From positions 248,001-312,000 of the forward strand of contig NZ_JACMYH010000001.1 of assembly GCF_014235765.1 (NCBI RefSeq): DNA of 64,000 nt. Direction: 5' to 3'. The stretch is from Pseudomonas baltica (GTDB lineage: Bacteria; Pseudomonadota; Gammaproteobacteria; Pseudomonadales; Pseudomonadaceae). Made by a program: the position numbers and the translations under genes. The notes under the pieces were generated by a model that saw nothing but the letters and a program-made list of their open reading frames with translations, was not told the origin of the DNA and ran no database searches. Shown here one piece after another: positions 41,622 through 49,563 of this stretch; positions within the stretch are counted from its first letter, which is position 1; every line of letters starts with the position of its first letter.

Positions 41622-42872
41622 ATGACTGAAGGTGTATGCAACACCGTATCCGACCGCCATACCGGTATCGATGCGGACGTAGAGCCTGCGACGCCGGCGT
41701 GGATGGCCGTCTTCTCGTTGGCAATGGGGGTGTTCGGATTGCTGACCGCCGAGTACCTTCCGGCCAGTTTGCTGACGCTGATGGCTACCGACCTGGGCGT
41801 ATCCGAAGCGCTGGCTGGCCAGGCAGTAACAGTGACCGCAGTGGTGGCACTGTTCGCTGGCTTGCTGGTGCCAGGTCTGACCCGCAGCATCGACCGGCGC
41901 TGGGTATTGCTGGGTTTTTCTACCTTGATGGTCGCCTCCAATCTACTGGTCGCCGTGTCCTCCAGCTTCGCGGTGCTGTTGTCGATGCGCATTCTGTTGG
42001 GCGTCGCCCTGGGCGGGTTCTGGAGCATGGCAGCGGCGGTAGCGATGCGCCTGGTGCCAACTGCCTTGTTGCCCCGGGCGCTGTCGATCATTTTCAGCGG
42101 CATCGCTATCGGCACGGTCGTTGCGGTGCCGCTGGGCAGCTATCTGGGCGGGCTGTATGGCTGGCGCAGCGCGTTCTTTGCAGCGGCGGCGGTGGGCATG
42201 GTGACCCTGGCTTTCCAGTCGTTCACTTTGCCGCGGCTGGCGCCGCGGCGGCCGGCAAGACTGCGTACCATTTTCGAGGTGTTGCAGCGTCCGGGCATTG
42301 CCATGGGGATGTTCGGTTGCGTGCTGGTGCACAGCGGCCACTTCGCGATGTTCACTTATGTTCGGCCGTTCCTTGAAGGCACGACCGGCATCGGCGCTCA
42401 AGGGCTGTCGCTGATGCTGCTGGGCTTCGGTGCGGCGAACTTCGTCGGCACGCTGTTGGCCGGCAAGCTGCTGGAACGAAACCCGCTGGCCACCCTGGTG
42501 CTGATGCCCGCACTGGTCGGCCTTGCAGCACTGGCATTGGTGTTGTTGCCAGCCTCGGTGCCGGGACAGGCGGTACTGCTGGCAATCTGGGGCTTGGCCT
42601 TCGGTGGTGTGCCGGTAGCGTGGTCGAACTGGGTCGCCAGCGCGGTCCCTGATCAGGCGGAAAGCGCCGGAGGCATGGTCGTGGCTTCCGTGCAATCAGC
42701 CATCGCCACCGGCGCCGCCGCTGGCGGTGCGATGTTCAGCCTCGGCGGCAGCTCAGGTGTATTCGCAGCGGCGGCTGTGGTGATGCTGCTGGCTGCGTTG
42801 CTGATTGCGCTGCGGGTGCGCGTTCCTTCTCGCCGCGGGGTTGGCCAGCGGGAGTCTGCGCTGCATCTGTGA
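41622..42872 (+). CDS. MFS efflux transporter, DHA1 type
   Basis: The 416-residue protein has 12 predicted helices. The helix 1-2 region (FSLAMGVFGLLTAEYLPASLLTLMA), the motif A-like loop (PGLTRSIDRRW) and SMRILLGVALGGFWSMAAA match sugar/nucleoside and drug exporters of the NepI/YdhP group. A good binding site (GGGAGATCTGAGCA) precedes the ATG. It is divergent from the AraC regulator. Export of a small toxic or signalling compound is likely; the compound is unknown. Confidence 0.88.
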   Translation: MTEGVCNTVSDRHTGIDADVEPATPAWMAVFSLAMGVFGLLTAEYLPASLLTLMATDLGVSEALAGQAVTVTAVVALFAGLLVPGLTRSIDRRWVLLGFSTLMVASNLLVAVSSSFAVLLSMRILLGVALGGFWSMAAAVAMRLVPTALLPRALSIIFSGIAIGTVVAVPLGSYLGGLYGWRSAFFAAAAVGMVTLAFQSFTLPRLAPRRPARLRTIFEVLQRPGIAMGMFGCVLVHSGHFAMFTYVRPFLEGTTGIGAQGLSLMLLGFGAANFVGTLLAGKLLERNPLATLVLMPALVGLAALALVLLPASVPGQAVLLAIWGLAFGGVPVAWSNWVASAVPDQAESAGGMVVASVQSAIATGAAAGGAMFSLGGSSGVFAAAAVVMLLAALLIALRVRVPSRRGVGQRESALHL

Positions 42873-42878
42873 TTCTGA

Positions 42879-43235
42879 TCAGTCGTCCAGCAAATGCAAC
42901 TGCACTTCCATGGCGTCATGAAGGAGTCTGACGACCTCGATCACATGGTCGTTTGCCACACGATAGAACACGATATGGCGAGGGCTTTTCACCGTTCCGT
43001 GGGTTTGTTTGGCCTGCTGACGCGAATAGATGAGGTGATAGCTTCGAAGGCCCGGTGCAAGCTCATCGCGGTCGTGGCTGCCAATGCGATGAGGCGTGTC
43101 GGCAAGCGCTTGCAGCGCCGCGAGGATCAGCGCTTGGTAACGCTGGCGTGCTTGATCGCCGAACTGCGTCTGGGAGAGCCTGAGGATGTCGACAATGTCG
43201 GCGCGCGCCGCGTTGGAAATCCGATACTGCGGCAT
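42879..43235 (-). CDS. parE: ParE/RelE-type toxin
   Basis: The 118-residue protein has the ParE fold opening YRISNAARADIVDILRLSQTQFG and the closing strand pattern HIVFYRVANDHVIEVVRLLHDAMEV. ParE toxins poison DNA gyrase; other RelE-superfamily members cut mRNA. It starts two bases after the ParD antitoxin stop. About 15 residues in the middle (SRQQAKQTHGTVKSP) are longer than in short ParE proteins. Confidence 0.9.
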   Translation of the reverse strand: MPQYRISNAARADIVDILRLSQTQFGDQARQRYQALILAALQALADTPHRIGSHDRDELAPGLRSYHLIYSRQQAKQTHGTVKSPRHIVFYRVANDHVIEVVRLLHDAMEVQLHLLDD

Positions 43236-43237
43236 GC

Positions 43238-43528
43238 TCAGCGTTTCTCACGCGCGGGGAGGGTGGCCTCCAGGCTCAAGTCCTCGAGGTAGTGATCCAG
43301 CTCCCCTTCGTTCACCTGAGTGAAGCGACCGTGCTCAAGGTCCATGATGCCGATCGAAGTCGCCTGACGCAGGGCCTCGATTTTGGCGGTGTCTTCGGCG
43401 ACGCGCTGTTCCAATAGACGCAAACCTTCTCGCATCACTTCGCTGGCATTCTGATAACGGCCGGACTGCACCAGGTCATGGATAACCTGTTCCTGGTGAG
43501 GGGTGAGCACAACGTTTCGCGTCGCCAT
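43238..43528 (-). CDS. parD: ParD-type ribbon-helix-helix antitoxin
   Basis: The 96-residue antitoxin begins MATRNVVLTPHQEQVIHDLVQSGRYQNASEVMRE, the CopG/ParD ribbon-helix-helix, followed by an acidic toxin-binding tail. It is transcribed ahead of parE. A 15-base palindrome 40 bases upstream is the likely autoregulatory operator. Confidence 0.92.
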   Translation of the reverse strand: MATRNVVLTPHQEQVIHDLVQSGRYQNASEVMREGLRLLEQRVAEDTAKIEALRQATSIGIMDLEHGRFTQVNEGELDHYLEDLSLEATLPAREKR

Positions 43529-43568
43529 GATGAGCTCCAGCTTTTGGTAAGAGGTTTCTTCCGCTCAT

Positions 43569-43583
43569 TGGCATATTATGCCA
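43569..43583. promoter_or_regulatory. parDE operator palindrome
   Basis: TGGCATATTATGCCA is a perfect palindrome with 7-base arms around a single T. It is 41 bases upstream of parD and contains a -10-like TATTAT/CATAAT, so binding of the ParD-ParE complex would block the promoter. Confidence 0.72.
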
Positions 43584-43724
43584 TTTCGCTTGCGAACACA
43601 TGGCTTGAGGTTTGGAACTGACGAGCTGCGACGTATGGGGTCACCCGTTGCGTCATGCGCACAACGTCAAAAAAGTGTGGCGTAGGGGGCAAGGGCGATA
43701 CCTGTCATTGGCAGTAGGCTGATC

Positions 43725-43985
43725 CTACTCACTCCACAATTCTTCGTAGTTGTTCCTGGCCAGGCCGGTACTTTCGATCGCCTGTTCAACCAGGACAGCA
43801 GTACTCTTTGTACGTTGTTGTCGCTATCGCCAAGCAGGCCGACAATATGCTTCAACAGCCCCATGTTCTTCTTGCAGAAGCTGCTGAACACTCGGTGGCC
43901 GATCGGGTCAGCTTGGCGGACATAGTGCTCGATCAGGTCAGCAACACCGTATGGGACAAGTGCGCAGTCATCCGAACCATGGCCT
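43725..43985 (-). pseudogene. Frameshifted fragment of an unrecognised protein
   Basis: Reading leftwards, one frame gives ALVPYGVADLIEHYVRQADP, then IGHRVFSSFCKKNMGLLKHI and VGLLGDSDNNVQRVLLSWLN. A shift near 43785 continues in another frame as EQAIESTGLARNNYEELWSE and a stop. The joined text looks like the C-terminal part of a real, amphipathic protein, but I do not recognise the family. It lies between parD and the left direct repeat of the islet. The remainder of the 826-base stretch from 43529 to 44354 holds the parDE operator and that repeat, and nothing else I can identify. Confidence 0.35.
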
Positions 43986-44090
43986 CCAGATGTGCCTCAT
44001 GTGGCTATCCACCAGGATTGCAGTGCCATGGTTTGTGGAAAGCAAAAAAATCATCAGATAAACAGCCTGCCCGACGACACCTAAAGACTG

Positions 44091-44107
44091 TCCGGATCCC
44101 CAAAAAA
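44091..44107. repeat. Left direct repeat of the islet (attL-like)
   Basis: TCCGGATCCCCAAAAAA is identical to 47082-47098, where it forms part of the 3' end of a lysR gene. Similarity continues for a few bases on each side with mismatches. Its position about 3 kb from the matching lysR end suggests a duplicated attachment core. Confidence 0.6.
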
Positions 44108-44354
44108 TATTTTGACAGGGTTCTAGAACGGCAGTGCTTCCCTTATTTGGGCGCTTCACCAAGGGCGGCACTTGCTTCAAATGCCACCGGTCATGCATCG
44201 AACGTGAAAATCTCTTGAAAGGTATGGTTCCAGACGCCATTCCTCTAGAATGGAGGCTGGCAGAAGTAGCTTTCGCCCTGTTACAAACAGGTTCACGTAG
44301 CTAAGATTCTGATTAAGTGCAGATTCTGCACGCTCTGAGAACGTGGAGCGCGAT

Positions 44355-44603
44355 ATGAAAGCCAAACGAGTGTTGAGTGACGATCTGCTGAGTCGACTGG
44401 AGGATAAGATCCCGGTCATGGCTGAAGGCGCCATTAATACCGCCTATATCAACGCCCTGGCTGCCGGCCGCAGTGTGATGGAAGTCATGAATGGCATGCT
44501 TGTTGAAACGACTGCTGACGGTAAGCACAAAGTCATTCGAGTGGCCAAGCCCAAGCACAAAGTGACTCTGGGTGGCGTCATTAAGGTGCGCCGTTGCTCA
44601 TGA
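44355..44603 (+). CDS. Putative antitoxin partner of the zeta-like toxin
   Basis: The 82-residue protein begins MKAKRVLSDDLLSRLEDKIP and has no recognised domain. It is the first gene of a two-gene unit; its TGA overlaps the ATG of the zeta-like P-loop gene in an ATGA, and the toxin gene has no good ribosome binding site of its own. That arrangement, an unrecognised small protein coupled to a zeta-type kinase, is what suggests antitoxin function. The C-terminus is basic (KHKVIRVAKPKHKVTLGG). Confidence 0.6.
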   Translation: MKAKRVLSDDLLSRLEDKIPVMAEGAINTAYINALAAGRSVMEVMNGMLVETTADGKHKVIRVAKPKHKVTLGGVIKVRRCS

Positions 44604-45334
44604 CTGTCCCTCGGTTGAGGGTCTTTGCTGGACCCAACGGCTCCGGCAAGAGCACGATGAAAAGTGCCATCCCTTCCCACCTGATCGGTATCTACATTAA
44701 CCCGAATGAAATCGAGAAGGCTGCCAAAGACAGCGGTCGTCTGGAGTTCAGTGATTTTCAACTGGAAGTTGAGGGTGATGAGGTCCTCGGTTTCATTAGG
44801 GAGCATCGGCTGGTCAGGTCTGCCCGGCTCAATGAGGAGGCGACCAACATAGGCTTTAGCAGCAACGGCCTGAATTTCCAGACGGTCGCTATGAACTCCT
44901 ATTTTGCCTCCGTGCTCTCTGACTTCATCCGGAACAAGCTCCTCGAAGACCAGCTGTCTTTCACCTTCGAAACGGTGATGTCTAGCGACGACAAAATCGC
45001 CTTTATGCTCAAGGCAAGAGAGTCTGGATACCGAACCTACCTGTACTTTGTGGCAACTGAAGACCCTGACATCAATATCAACAGGGTCAGGAACCGTGTC
45101 GCGGCAGGTGGGCACCCAGTTCCCACAGAAAAAATTGTACAGCGCTACGGCCGTTGCCTCAGCCTGCTGCCTGTGGCTATTGCTGCTTCGGACCGGGCCT
45201 ACATCTTCGATAACTCCGGTGCCGATCTGGTGCTGTTGGCCGAAGTTACGGATGGGACGGACCTTGAGTTCAAGGTTGATGAGGTCCCTGACTGGTTCAT
45301 GGATGCCTATGTTGAAAAGGTGTCCAACGGCTAG
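44600..45334 (+). CDS. Zeta-toxin-like P-loop kinase
   Basis: The 244-residue protein starts MTVPRLRVFAGPNGSGKSTM with a Walker A motif at about residues 11-19, followed by GIYINPNEIEKAAKDSGRLEF and the zeta-type SFTFETVMSSDDKIAFML. An arginine-rich loop (NRVRNRVAAGGHPVPTEKIVQRY) that would contact phosphate completes the pattern. Zeta toxins phosphorylate UDP-activated amino sugars and stop cell-wall synthesis. It is coupled by a four-base overlap to the small gene upstream. Both genes are intact although the surrounding islet is decayed. Confidence 0.8.
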   Translation: MTVPRLRVFAGPNGSGKSTMKSAIPSHLIGIYINPNEIEKAAKDSGRLEFSDFQLEVEGDEVLGFIREHRLVRSARLNEEATNIGFSSNGLNFQTVAMNSYFASVLSDFIRNKLLEDQLSFTFETVMSSDDKIAFMLKARESGYRTYLYFVATEDPDININRVRNRVAAGGHPVPTEKIVQRYGRCLSLLPVAIAASDRAYIFDNSGADLVLLAEVTDGTDLEFKVDEVPDWFMDAYVEKVSNG

Positions 45335-45372
45335 CTGCCGGATTGGCCAAAGCTGGGAGCGCCACACCTCCC

Positions 45373-46200
45373 TTATATGGGCTCTATTCCTCGTGCGCTA
45401 TCGATCCGTTCAGCTACCCGGTAAGCCGCTTCCAACTCCGAACAGCCATTCTCCTGCATCAGTGTCCAGCGTTCGGCTTTTTCCTCGGGCTCTGTCATGG
45501 CCAAGGCGAGGTAAAGACTGGGTGGCACGGCTCGAAACAGCGTCTCGAGCTTTTTCGACAGCACCACTCCCTCGGTGTATTTCCCCGGCTCTTTGCTGGC
45601 GGAGAGCAACAGGGCTTTCTGCGCAGGTGAAAAGCTTCTTGAACCGTGCGATTTCTTCGATTTCCGCGGGCGGCATATTCAAACAAATCCACCATTCGAT
45701 CATGTTGAGCATGGTCTGCGCAGCCGTGGGGAAATCAGCAAGGTTCTGCGTCGCCAGCCAGAACCAAGCGCCGAGCTTGCGCCACATCTTCGTCCCCTTG
45801 ACCACGAACGGCGCCAGCAACGGGTTCTTGGTGATGATATGACCCTCGTCGGTGACCATGATGATCGGTCGGCCCAGGTACTGGTCGCGCTCGGAGAGGT
45901 TGTTCACGGTGTTCATCAAGCTGATGTAGCTGATGGACATCTGTTCTGCGCCGCATCGAGAATGCACTCGCGGATCAAGCTGCGATCGGCTCGACTCAGG
46001 CGCGCCTCTTCTTTGGCCTCGCCGCCGGTGATCATCAGGCGGGCAGTGATTTCCAGTTCGCCGAGAACATCGCGCTGGTCTTCGTGACTGGTTACCACCT
46101 CATCGTCCAGCTCATCGATCGACAGACTCGCCACCTGATCCGGCTGCTCGACCAGGCGCGAAGCATCGGTGAACGGGGCGAGACTGACCGAGGCGCCAGG
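45373..46200 (-). pseudogene. Decayed ICE conjugative-transfer ATPase (VirB4/TraC-like, PFL_4706 family)
   Basis: Three frames hold consecutive pieces of one protein. From the right: PGASVSLAPFTDASRLVEQP through DQRDVLGELEITARLMITGG to SLIRECILDAAQ; after a gap, MSISYISLMNTVNNLSERDQ, GRPIIMVTDEGHIITKNPLL, KMWRKLGAWFWLATQNLADF and IEWWICLNMPPAEIEEIARF; then in a third frame MLSASKEPGKYTEGVVLSKK and AVPPSLYLALAMTEPEEKAE to a stop at 45373. The wording matches the coupling/assembly ATPase of Pseudomonas integrative conjugative elements as I know it, with an internal deletion of perhaps 80 codons between pieces one and two and a frameshift near 45610. The N-terminal majority is missing. Confidence 0.8.
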
Positions 46201-46345
46201 TTTCAAAGCCTTCGCCCTTGACCAACCCAGCGTCCATGCAACGATGCAGCACCTCGTTGAACAGCCAGCGAAAGAGATCGCTGCCCCGAGAGCCAGCGAT
46301 ACGCCAGGTTCAAATGGGCCTCTTGCCGCAGGCCAGATAGGGGAG
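46201..46345 (-). pseudogene. Scrap of an IS1182-type transposase
   Basis: Reading leftwards, GLRQEAHLNLAYRWL is followed, in a second frame, by SDLFRWLFNEVLHRCMDAGL and VKGEGFE. Both pieces match the N-terminal region of IS1182-family transposases (E-x-HLNLAYRW ... FAVDASLIKAD). About 20 codons between them are deleted, and the sequence then passes directly into the ICE ATPase remnant. No terminal inverted repeats were found. Sequence from 46346 to 46486 has no recognisable gene. Confidence 0.62.
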
Positions 46346-46486
46346 CTACCTTTTCAACAGAATCGGCCAGCAGCGGACGTTGAAGTGCTAGCTCTGATGA
46401 GGCTGCAACTCAGCACTCACCGCCAGCACTCACTTGTCCACAGCGGGTGCCTTGCCCTTTTGCACAACCGGCATTGCGAGGCATGC

Positions 46487-46866
46487 TTAGAAAATCATCC
46501 CGCCTGCCACATCCAGCGTGCTGCCCGTCACCCAGGCGGAATCGTTGGAAACCGCGAACGCCACGGCACCGGCAATGTCTGCAGGTTTGCCGACACGACC
46601 CAGCGGCGTTTTGGCGATGAAAAACTCATCCATTCCTTGTGCGGATTCTGCATTACCTTCGGTGTGAACCAAGCCCGGCGCGATGCCTATCACGCGAATG
46701 CCACGGGGGCCCAGTTCCATTGCCAGTGAGCGGGTCAGGGTGTTGACCGCGCCTTTGGTGGCGCAATACACATGGACTTGGGGGTAAGGGCTGTGGGCCA
46801 TTCCTGAACTGATATTGACTATGGCTGAACCGGCTTCCATCACCCGGGCAGCTGCTTGCGTAGTTA
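46487..46866 (-). pseudogene. 3' part of a short-chain dehydrogenase gene (truncated)
   Basis: The frame encodes the C-terminal half of an SDR: TQAAARVMEAGSAIVNISSG, the active-site YCATKGAVNTLTRSLAMELG, GIRVIGIAPGLVHTEG, GRVGKPADIAGAVAFAVSND and the usual ending TGSTLDVAGGMIF. The N-terminal cofactor-binding half (TGxxxGIG) is absent; homology starts near 46866, where the sequence changes into repeat-rich DNA. An open frame continues to 46906 but is not SDR sequence. The gene is therefore not functional. Confidence 0.8.
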
Positions 46867-46910
46867 ACAAAGGCATCGCTGAGTTTTCGTCCGAAAACAA
46901 CCCCATTATA

Positions 46911-46959
46911 TGGGGGCATCGGTGGGGGCATCCTTTTTAAGGAACCGAAATTTGCCCCC
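46911..46959. repeat. TGGGGGCATC direct repeats and inverted copy (integrase arm-like sites)
   Basis: TGGGGGCATC occurs at 46911-46920 and 46923-46932, 12 bases apart, and the opposite orientation TGCCCCC at 46953-46959. Short repeats of this kind, GGGGGCA/TGCCCCC, accompany tyrosine integrase genes of genomic islands and look like arm-type binding sites. No integrase gene remains. The adjacent palindrome GTTTTCGTCCGAAAAC (46883-46898) may belong to the same control region. Confidence 0.5.
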
Positions 46960-47050
46960 AATTATGCCCTCATAAGTCGTAGAATCCATTGGATTAGACA
47001 GGCGGCAGTAGACTAAAAATCTCAATAAGTAGTTGTTATAAAAGGACTTT

Positions 47051-47072
47051 ATGGAATTCAGTAGAATTCCAT
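47051..47072. other. Perfect inverted repeat at the lysR 3' end
   Basis: Two 9-base arms, ATGGAATTC (47051-47059) and GAATTCCAT (47064-47072), surround AGTA and touch the stop codon of the LysR gene. There is no T run on the transcript strand. It may be a weak terminator or, next to the 17-base direct repeat, a recombinase core. Confidence 0.5.
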
Positions 47073-47986
47073 CACAGGCTATCCGGATCCCCAAAAAACA
47101 TCTGAATCCGCGACCTCAACCACCGCTCCCCAGGATCATTATCCTGTGACCCCCGCCAAGCCAGGTGCAGCTCGAACGACGGCGTGTCCAGCGGCAGCGG
47201 CTCGGCGCGGACGCCGCCGGCAGCGGTCAGCGAATCGGCGGTGTAGTCGGGCACTGTGGCGACGATGTCGGTACCGGCGAGCAGGGTGCTGAGGCCGTTG
47301 AACTGGGGCACGGCGAGCACGACGTGCCGTGTGCGGCCGTGCTTTTTCAACTCTTCGTCGATGAAGCCGCTCAGGTCGCCGGCGAACGACACCAGCGCAT
47401 GGGGGCGGGCGCAGAACTCGTCGAGGGTCAGGTTGCCCGGCTTGGTGTCGGCGCGCAGCAGCATGGGGCGGTTGCGCCGCAGCACCTTGCGCTTGGCGTT
47501 GGCCGGCAGGTCATCGGTGTAGCTGACGCCGATGGAGATTTCCCCAGAGGCGAGCAGGGCGGGCATGAGGATGTAGTTGGCGCGACGGATCACCAGCACG
47601 ATGCCGGGTGCTTCGGCGCGGATGCGCTTGAGCAGCATGGGCAGCAGGGCGAATTCGACGTCGTCGGACAAGCCGATGCGAAATACCGCGTTGCTGGTGG
47701 CCGGGTCGAAGTCGGCGGCGCGGCTGACGGCGGTGGAAATTGAGTCCAGTGCCGGCGACAGCAGGGCGAAGATCTCCATGGCCCGCGCCGACGGTTCCAT
47801 GCTGCGCCCGGTGCGCACGAACAGCGGGTCGTCGAACAGGCCGCGCAGGCGTGAAAGGGCGGCACTGATGGCCGGCTGGCCGAGAAAGAGCTTCTCGGCG
47901 GCGCGGGTGACGCTGCGTTCATGCATCAAGGTTTCGAACACGATCAACAGGTTCAGGTCGACGCGACGCAGGTCGTTACGGTTCAT
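47072..47986 (-). CDS. LysR-family transcriptional regulator
   Basis: The 304-residue regulator begins MNRNDLRRVDLNLLIVFETL with the helix-turn-helix SVTRAAEKLFLGQPAISAAL, the NodD/PcpR-like subgroup. The effector domain holds FRIGLSDDVEFALLPMLLKR and VPQFNGLSTLLAGTDIVATV. It is divergent from the quinone-oxidoreductase gene, its likely target, with 231 bases between starts. Its last codons overlap the 17-base direct repeat that borders the islet, so it may have served as an integration target. Confidence 0.92.
   Translation of the reverse strand: MNRNDLRRVDLNLLIVFETLMHERSVTRAAEKLFLGQPAISAALSRLRGLFDDPLFVRTGRSMEPSARAMEIFALLSPALDSISTAVSRAADFDPATSNAVFRIGLSDDVEFALLPMLLKRIRAEAPGIVLVIRRANYILMPALLASGEISIGVSYTDDLPANAKRKVLRRNRPMLLRADTKPGNLTLDEFCARPHALVSFAGDLSGFIDEELKKHGRTRHVVLAVPQFNGLSTLLAGTDIVATVPDYTADSLTAAGGVRAEPLPLDTPSFELHLAWRGSQDNDPGERWLRSRIQMFFGDPDSL
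47082..47098. repeat. Right direct repeat inside the lysR 3' end (attR/attB-like)
   Basis: TCCGGATCCCCAAAAAA encodes part of the last residues (FFGDPDS) of the LysR protein on the minus strand and is repeated exactly at 44091-44107. Islands commonly use the 3' end of a gene as attachment site and restore it on insertion, which fits the intact lysR here. Confidence 0.6.
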
Positions 47987-48217
47987 CTATGGGCCCGCTG
48001 GAACATGAAGAAGAGGTGCAGGCGTGAATCTTAAGGGCAAAGGCTGCTACCCTGCACCGGAAAATTTCGGTTTGCGTCATGCGCGTGCCTGCCGCGCAGA
48101 GCGGCCGCAGGGTCGAATCAATGGCAAGCATGTCGACTATTAACAGGCGCTGATAGCTTAAGCGCGAATGCCCAGATAAAGTTCATGGCATTAGAGGTTT
48201 ACAAGGCGAGGTTTGCG

Positions 48218-49231
48218 ATGTCCCGCACGATCCGTTTTCATAAATTTGGTCCGGCGCAGGTCTTGACGTGCGAAGAGCATGCAGTGGCATCGCCCGCTCC
48301 GGGCGAAGTTCAGGTACGTGTCGAGGCGATCGGTATCAGCTGGTACGACGTGCTCTGGCGGCAGAACCTGGCGCCCTCGCAAGCACGCCTGCCGGCGGGC
48401 CTCGGTCAGGAAATGGCCGGCGTGGTCACGGCGCTGGGTGAAGGGGTCGAGGGTTTCGCGGTGGGCGACAAGGTCGCCAGCTTTCCCGCAGAAAGCCCCA
48501 ACGAGTACCCGGTCTACGGCGAAATGATTCTGCTGCCGGCCACGGCCCTTACGCGCTATCCCGACATTCTCTCGCCGCTAGAGGCAGCGGTGCACTACAC
48601 GCCGTTACTGATCGCCTACTTCGCCTATGCCGAACTGGCCCGTGCCAAGCCAGGGCAGACTGCGTTGGTAACCGACGCCAGCCACTGCGCGGGACCTTCG
48701 TTCGTGCAGTTGGGCAAAGCTTTGGGCCTGAAGGTGGTCGCCGCCACGCGCAATCCGGCCGAGCGCGATTACCTGCTGTCGCTGGGCGCCGAGAAAGTCG
48801 TGGTGACCGAGGAGCAGGACCTGCTCATGCAGATCGACAAGTTCACCGGCAATCGCGGCGTGGACATGGTTCTGGATGGGCTGGGCGGGCCGCAGATGTC
48901 GGTACTCGGCGACGTCCTGGCACCGCGTGGCAGTTTGATCCTGTATGGCCTGCAGGGCGGCAACCAGACGCCGTTTCCCGCGTGTGCCGCGTTCCAGAAG
49001 AACATCCAGTTCCATGTGCATTGCCTGGGCAACTTTCTCGGCAAGCCGGAACTGGGGATCGTCCAGGATGCCGAGGCCTTGCAGCGCGCGCTGCGTGATA
49101 TCAACCAGATGACGGCTGACCGCGTGCTGGTGCCACAGATCGCCAAGGTGTATCCATTCGACCAGTTCGTCGAGGCGCACAAGGCCATGGATGAATGCCC
49201 CTGCGGCGGTCGCATCGCGCTGCAGCTGTAA
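48218..49231 (+). CDS. Zinc-independent MDR-type quinone oxidoreductase / alcohol dehydrogenase-like
   Basis: The 337-residue medium-chain reductase begins MSRTIRFHKFGPAQVLTCEE and shows GEVQVRVEAIGISWYDVLWR, LGQEMAGVVTALGEGVEGFAV (catalytic domain) and a Rossmann part with ALVTDASHCAGPSFVQLGKALG. The structural-zinc cysteines of true alcohol dehydrogenases are missing, as in the zeta-crystallin group of NADPH:quinone reductases. GCGAGG lies seven bases before the ATG. It is divergent from the LysR gene, which probably controls it in response to quinones or electrophiles. A strong terminator follows. Confidence 0.9.
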   Translation: MSRTIRFHKFGPAQVLTCEEHAVASPAPGEVQVRVEAIGISWYDVLWRQNLAPSQARLPAGLGQEMAGVVTALGEGVEGFAVGDKVASFPAESPNEYPVYGEMILLPATALTRYPDILSPLEAAVHYTPLLIAYFAYAELARAKPGQTALVTDASHCAGPSFVQLGKALGLKVVAATRNPAERDYLLSLGAEKVVVTEEQDLLMQIDKFTGNRGVDMVLDGLGGPQMSVLGDVLAPRGSLILYGLQGGNQTPFPACAAFQKNIQFHVHCLGNFLGKPELGIVQDAEALQRALRDINQMTADRVLVPQIAKVYPFDQFVEAHKAMDECPCGGRIALQL

Positions 49232-49247
49232 CCGGCCGACACGGCAG

Positions 49248-49279
49248 ACCAGGCGTCCCTGCGCGGGACGCCTGGTTTT
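49248..49279 (+). terminator. Rho-independent terminator after the quinone oxidoreductase
   Basis: A perfect 12-base stem (ACCAGGCGTCCC with GGGACGCCTGGT) and a 5-base loop are followed by TTT. The 280 bases from here to 49563 contain no gene, and I see no clear control site in them. Confidence 0.87.
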
Positions 49280-49563
49280 CAAAGCATCTGCATCGCTGAT
49301 TCGCGCAGATTTGTAAGACCTTTCCACTCTTTTCTCAGACCTGTCCGATTGCGCCCGGCGTCGGCATGGGCGCCTCATGGTGCTCGTGCGGATTCGCCGT
49401 ACGCCCGCCAATCTGCATTGTCCGTTGCCTGCTTTCTGTATCTTTTAATCGGAAAACGGCCCTTCATAATGCGCGCTCCATGCCCGTCTCCGGGGCTTTG
49501 CAAGCACGTTTCGAAGTGTGGCAGTCGTCCGGCGGGTTCTCGGCCAGTACTCGGAAAGCAGCC

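Noticed and set aside
43529..47071. CRISPR array or tRNA attachment site in the accessory patch
   Set aside because: No regularly spaced repeats and no cloverleaf-like sequence were seen; the only repeats are the 17-mer pair and the TGGGGGCATC copies.
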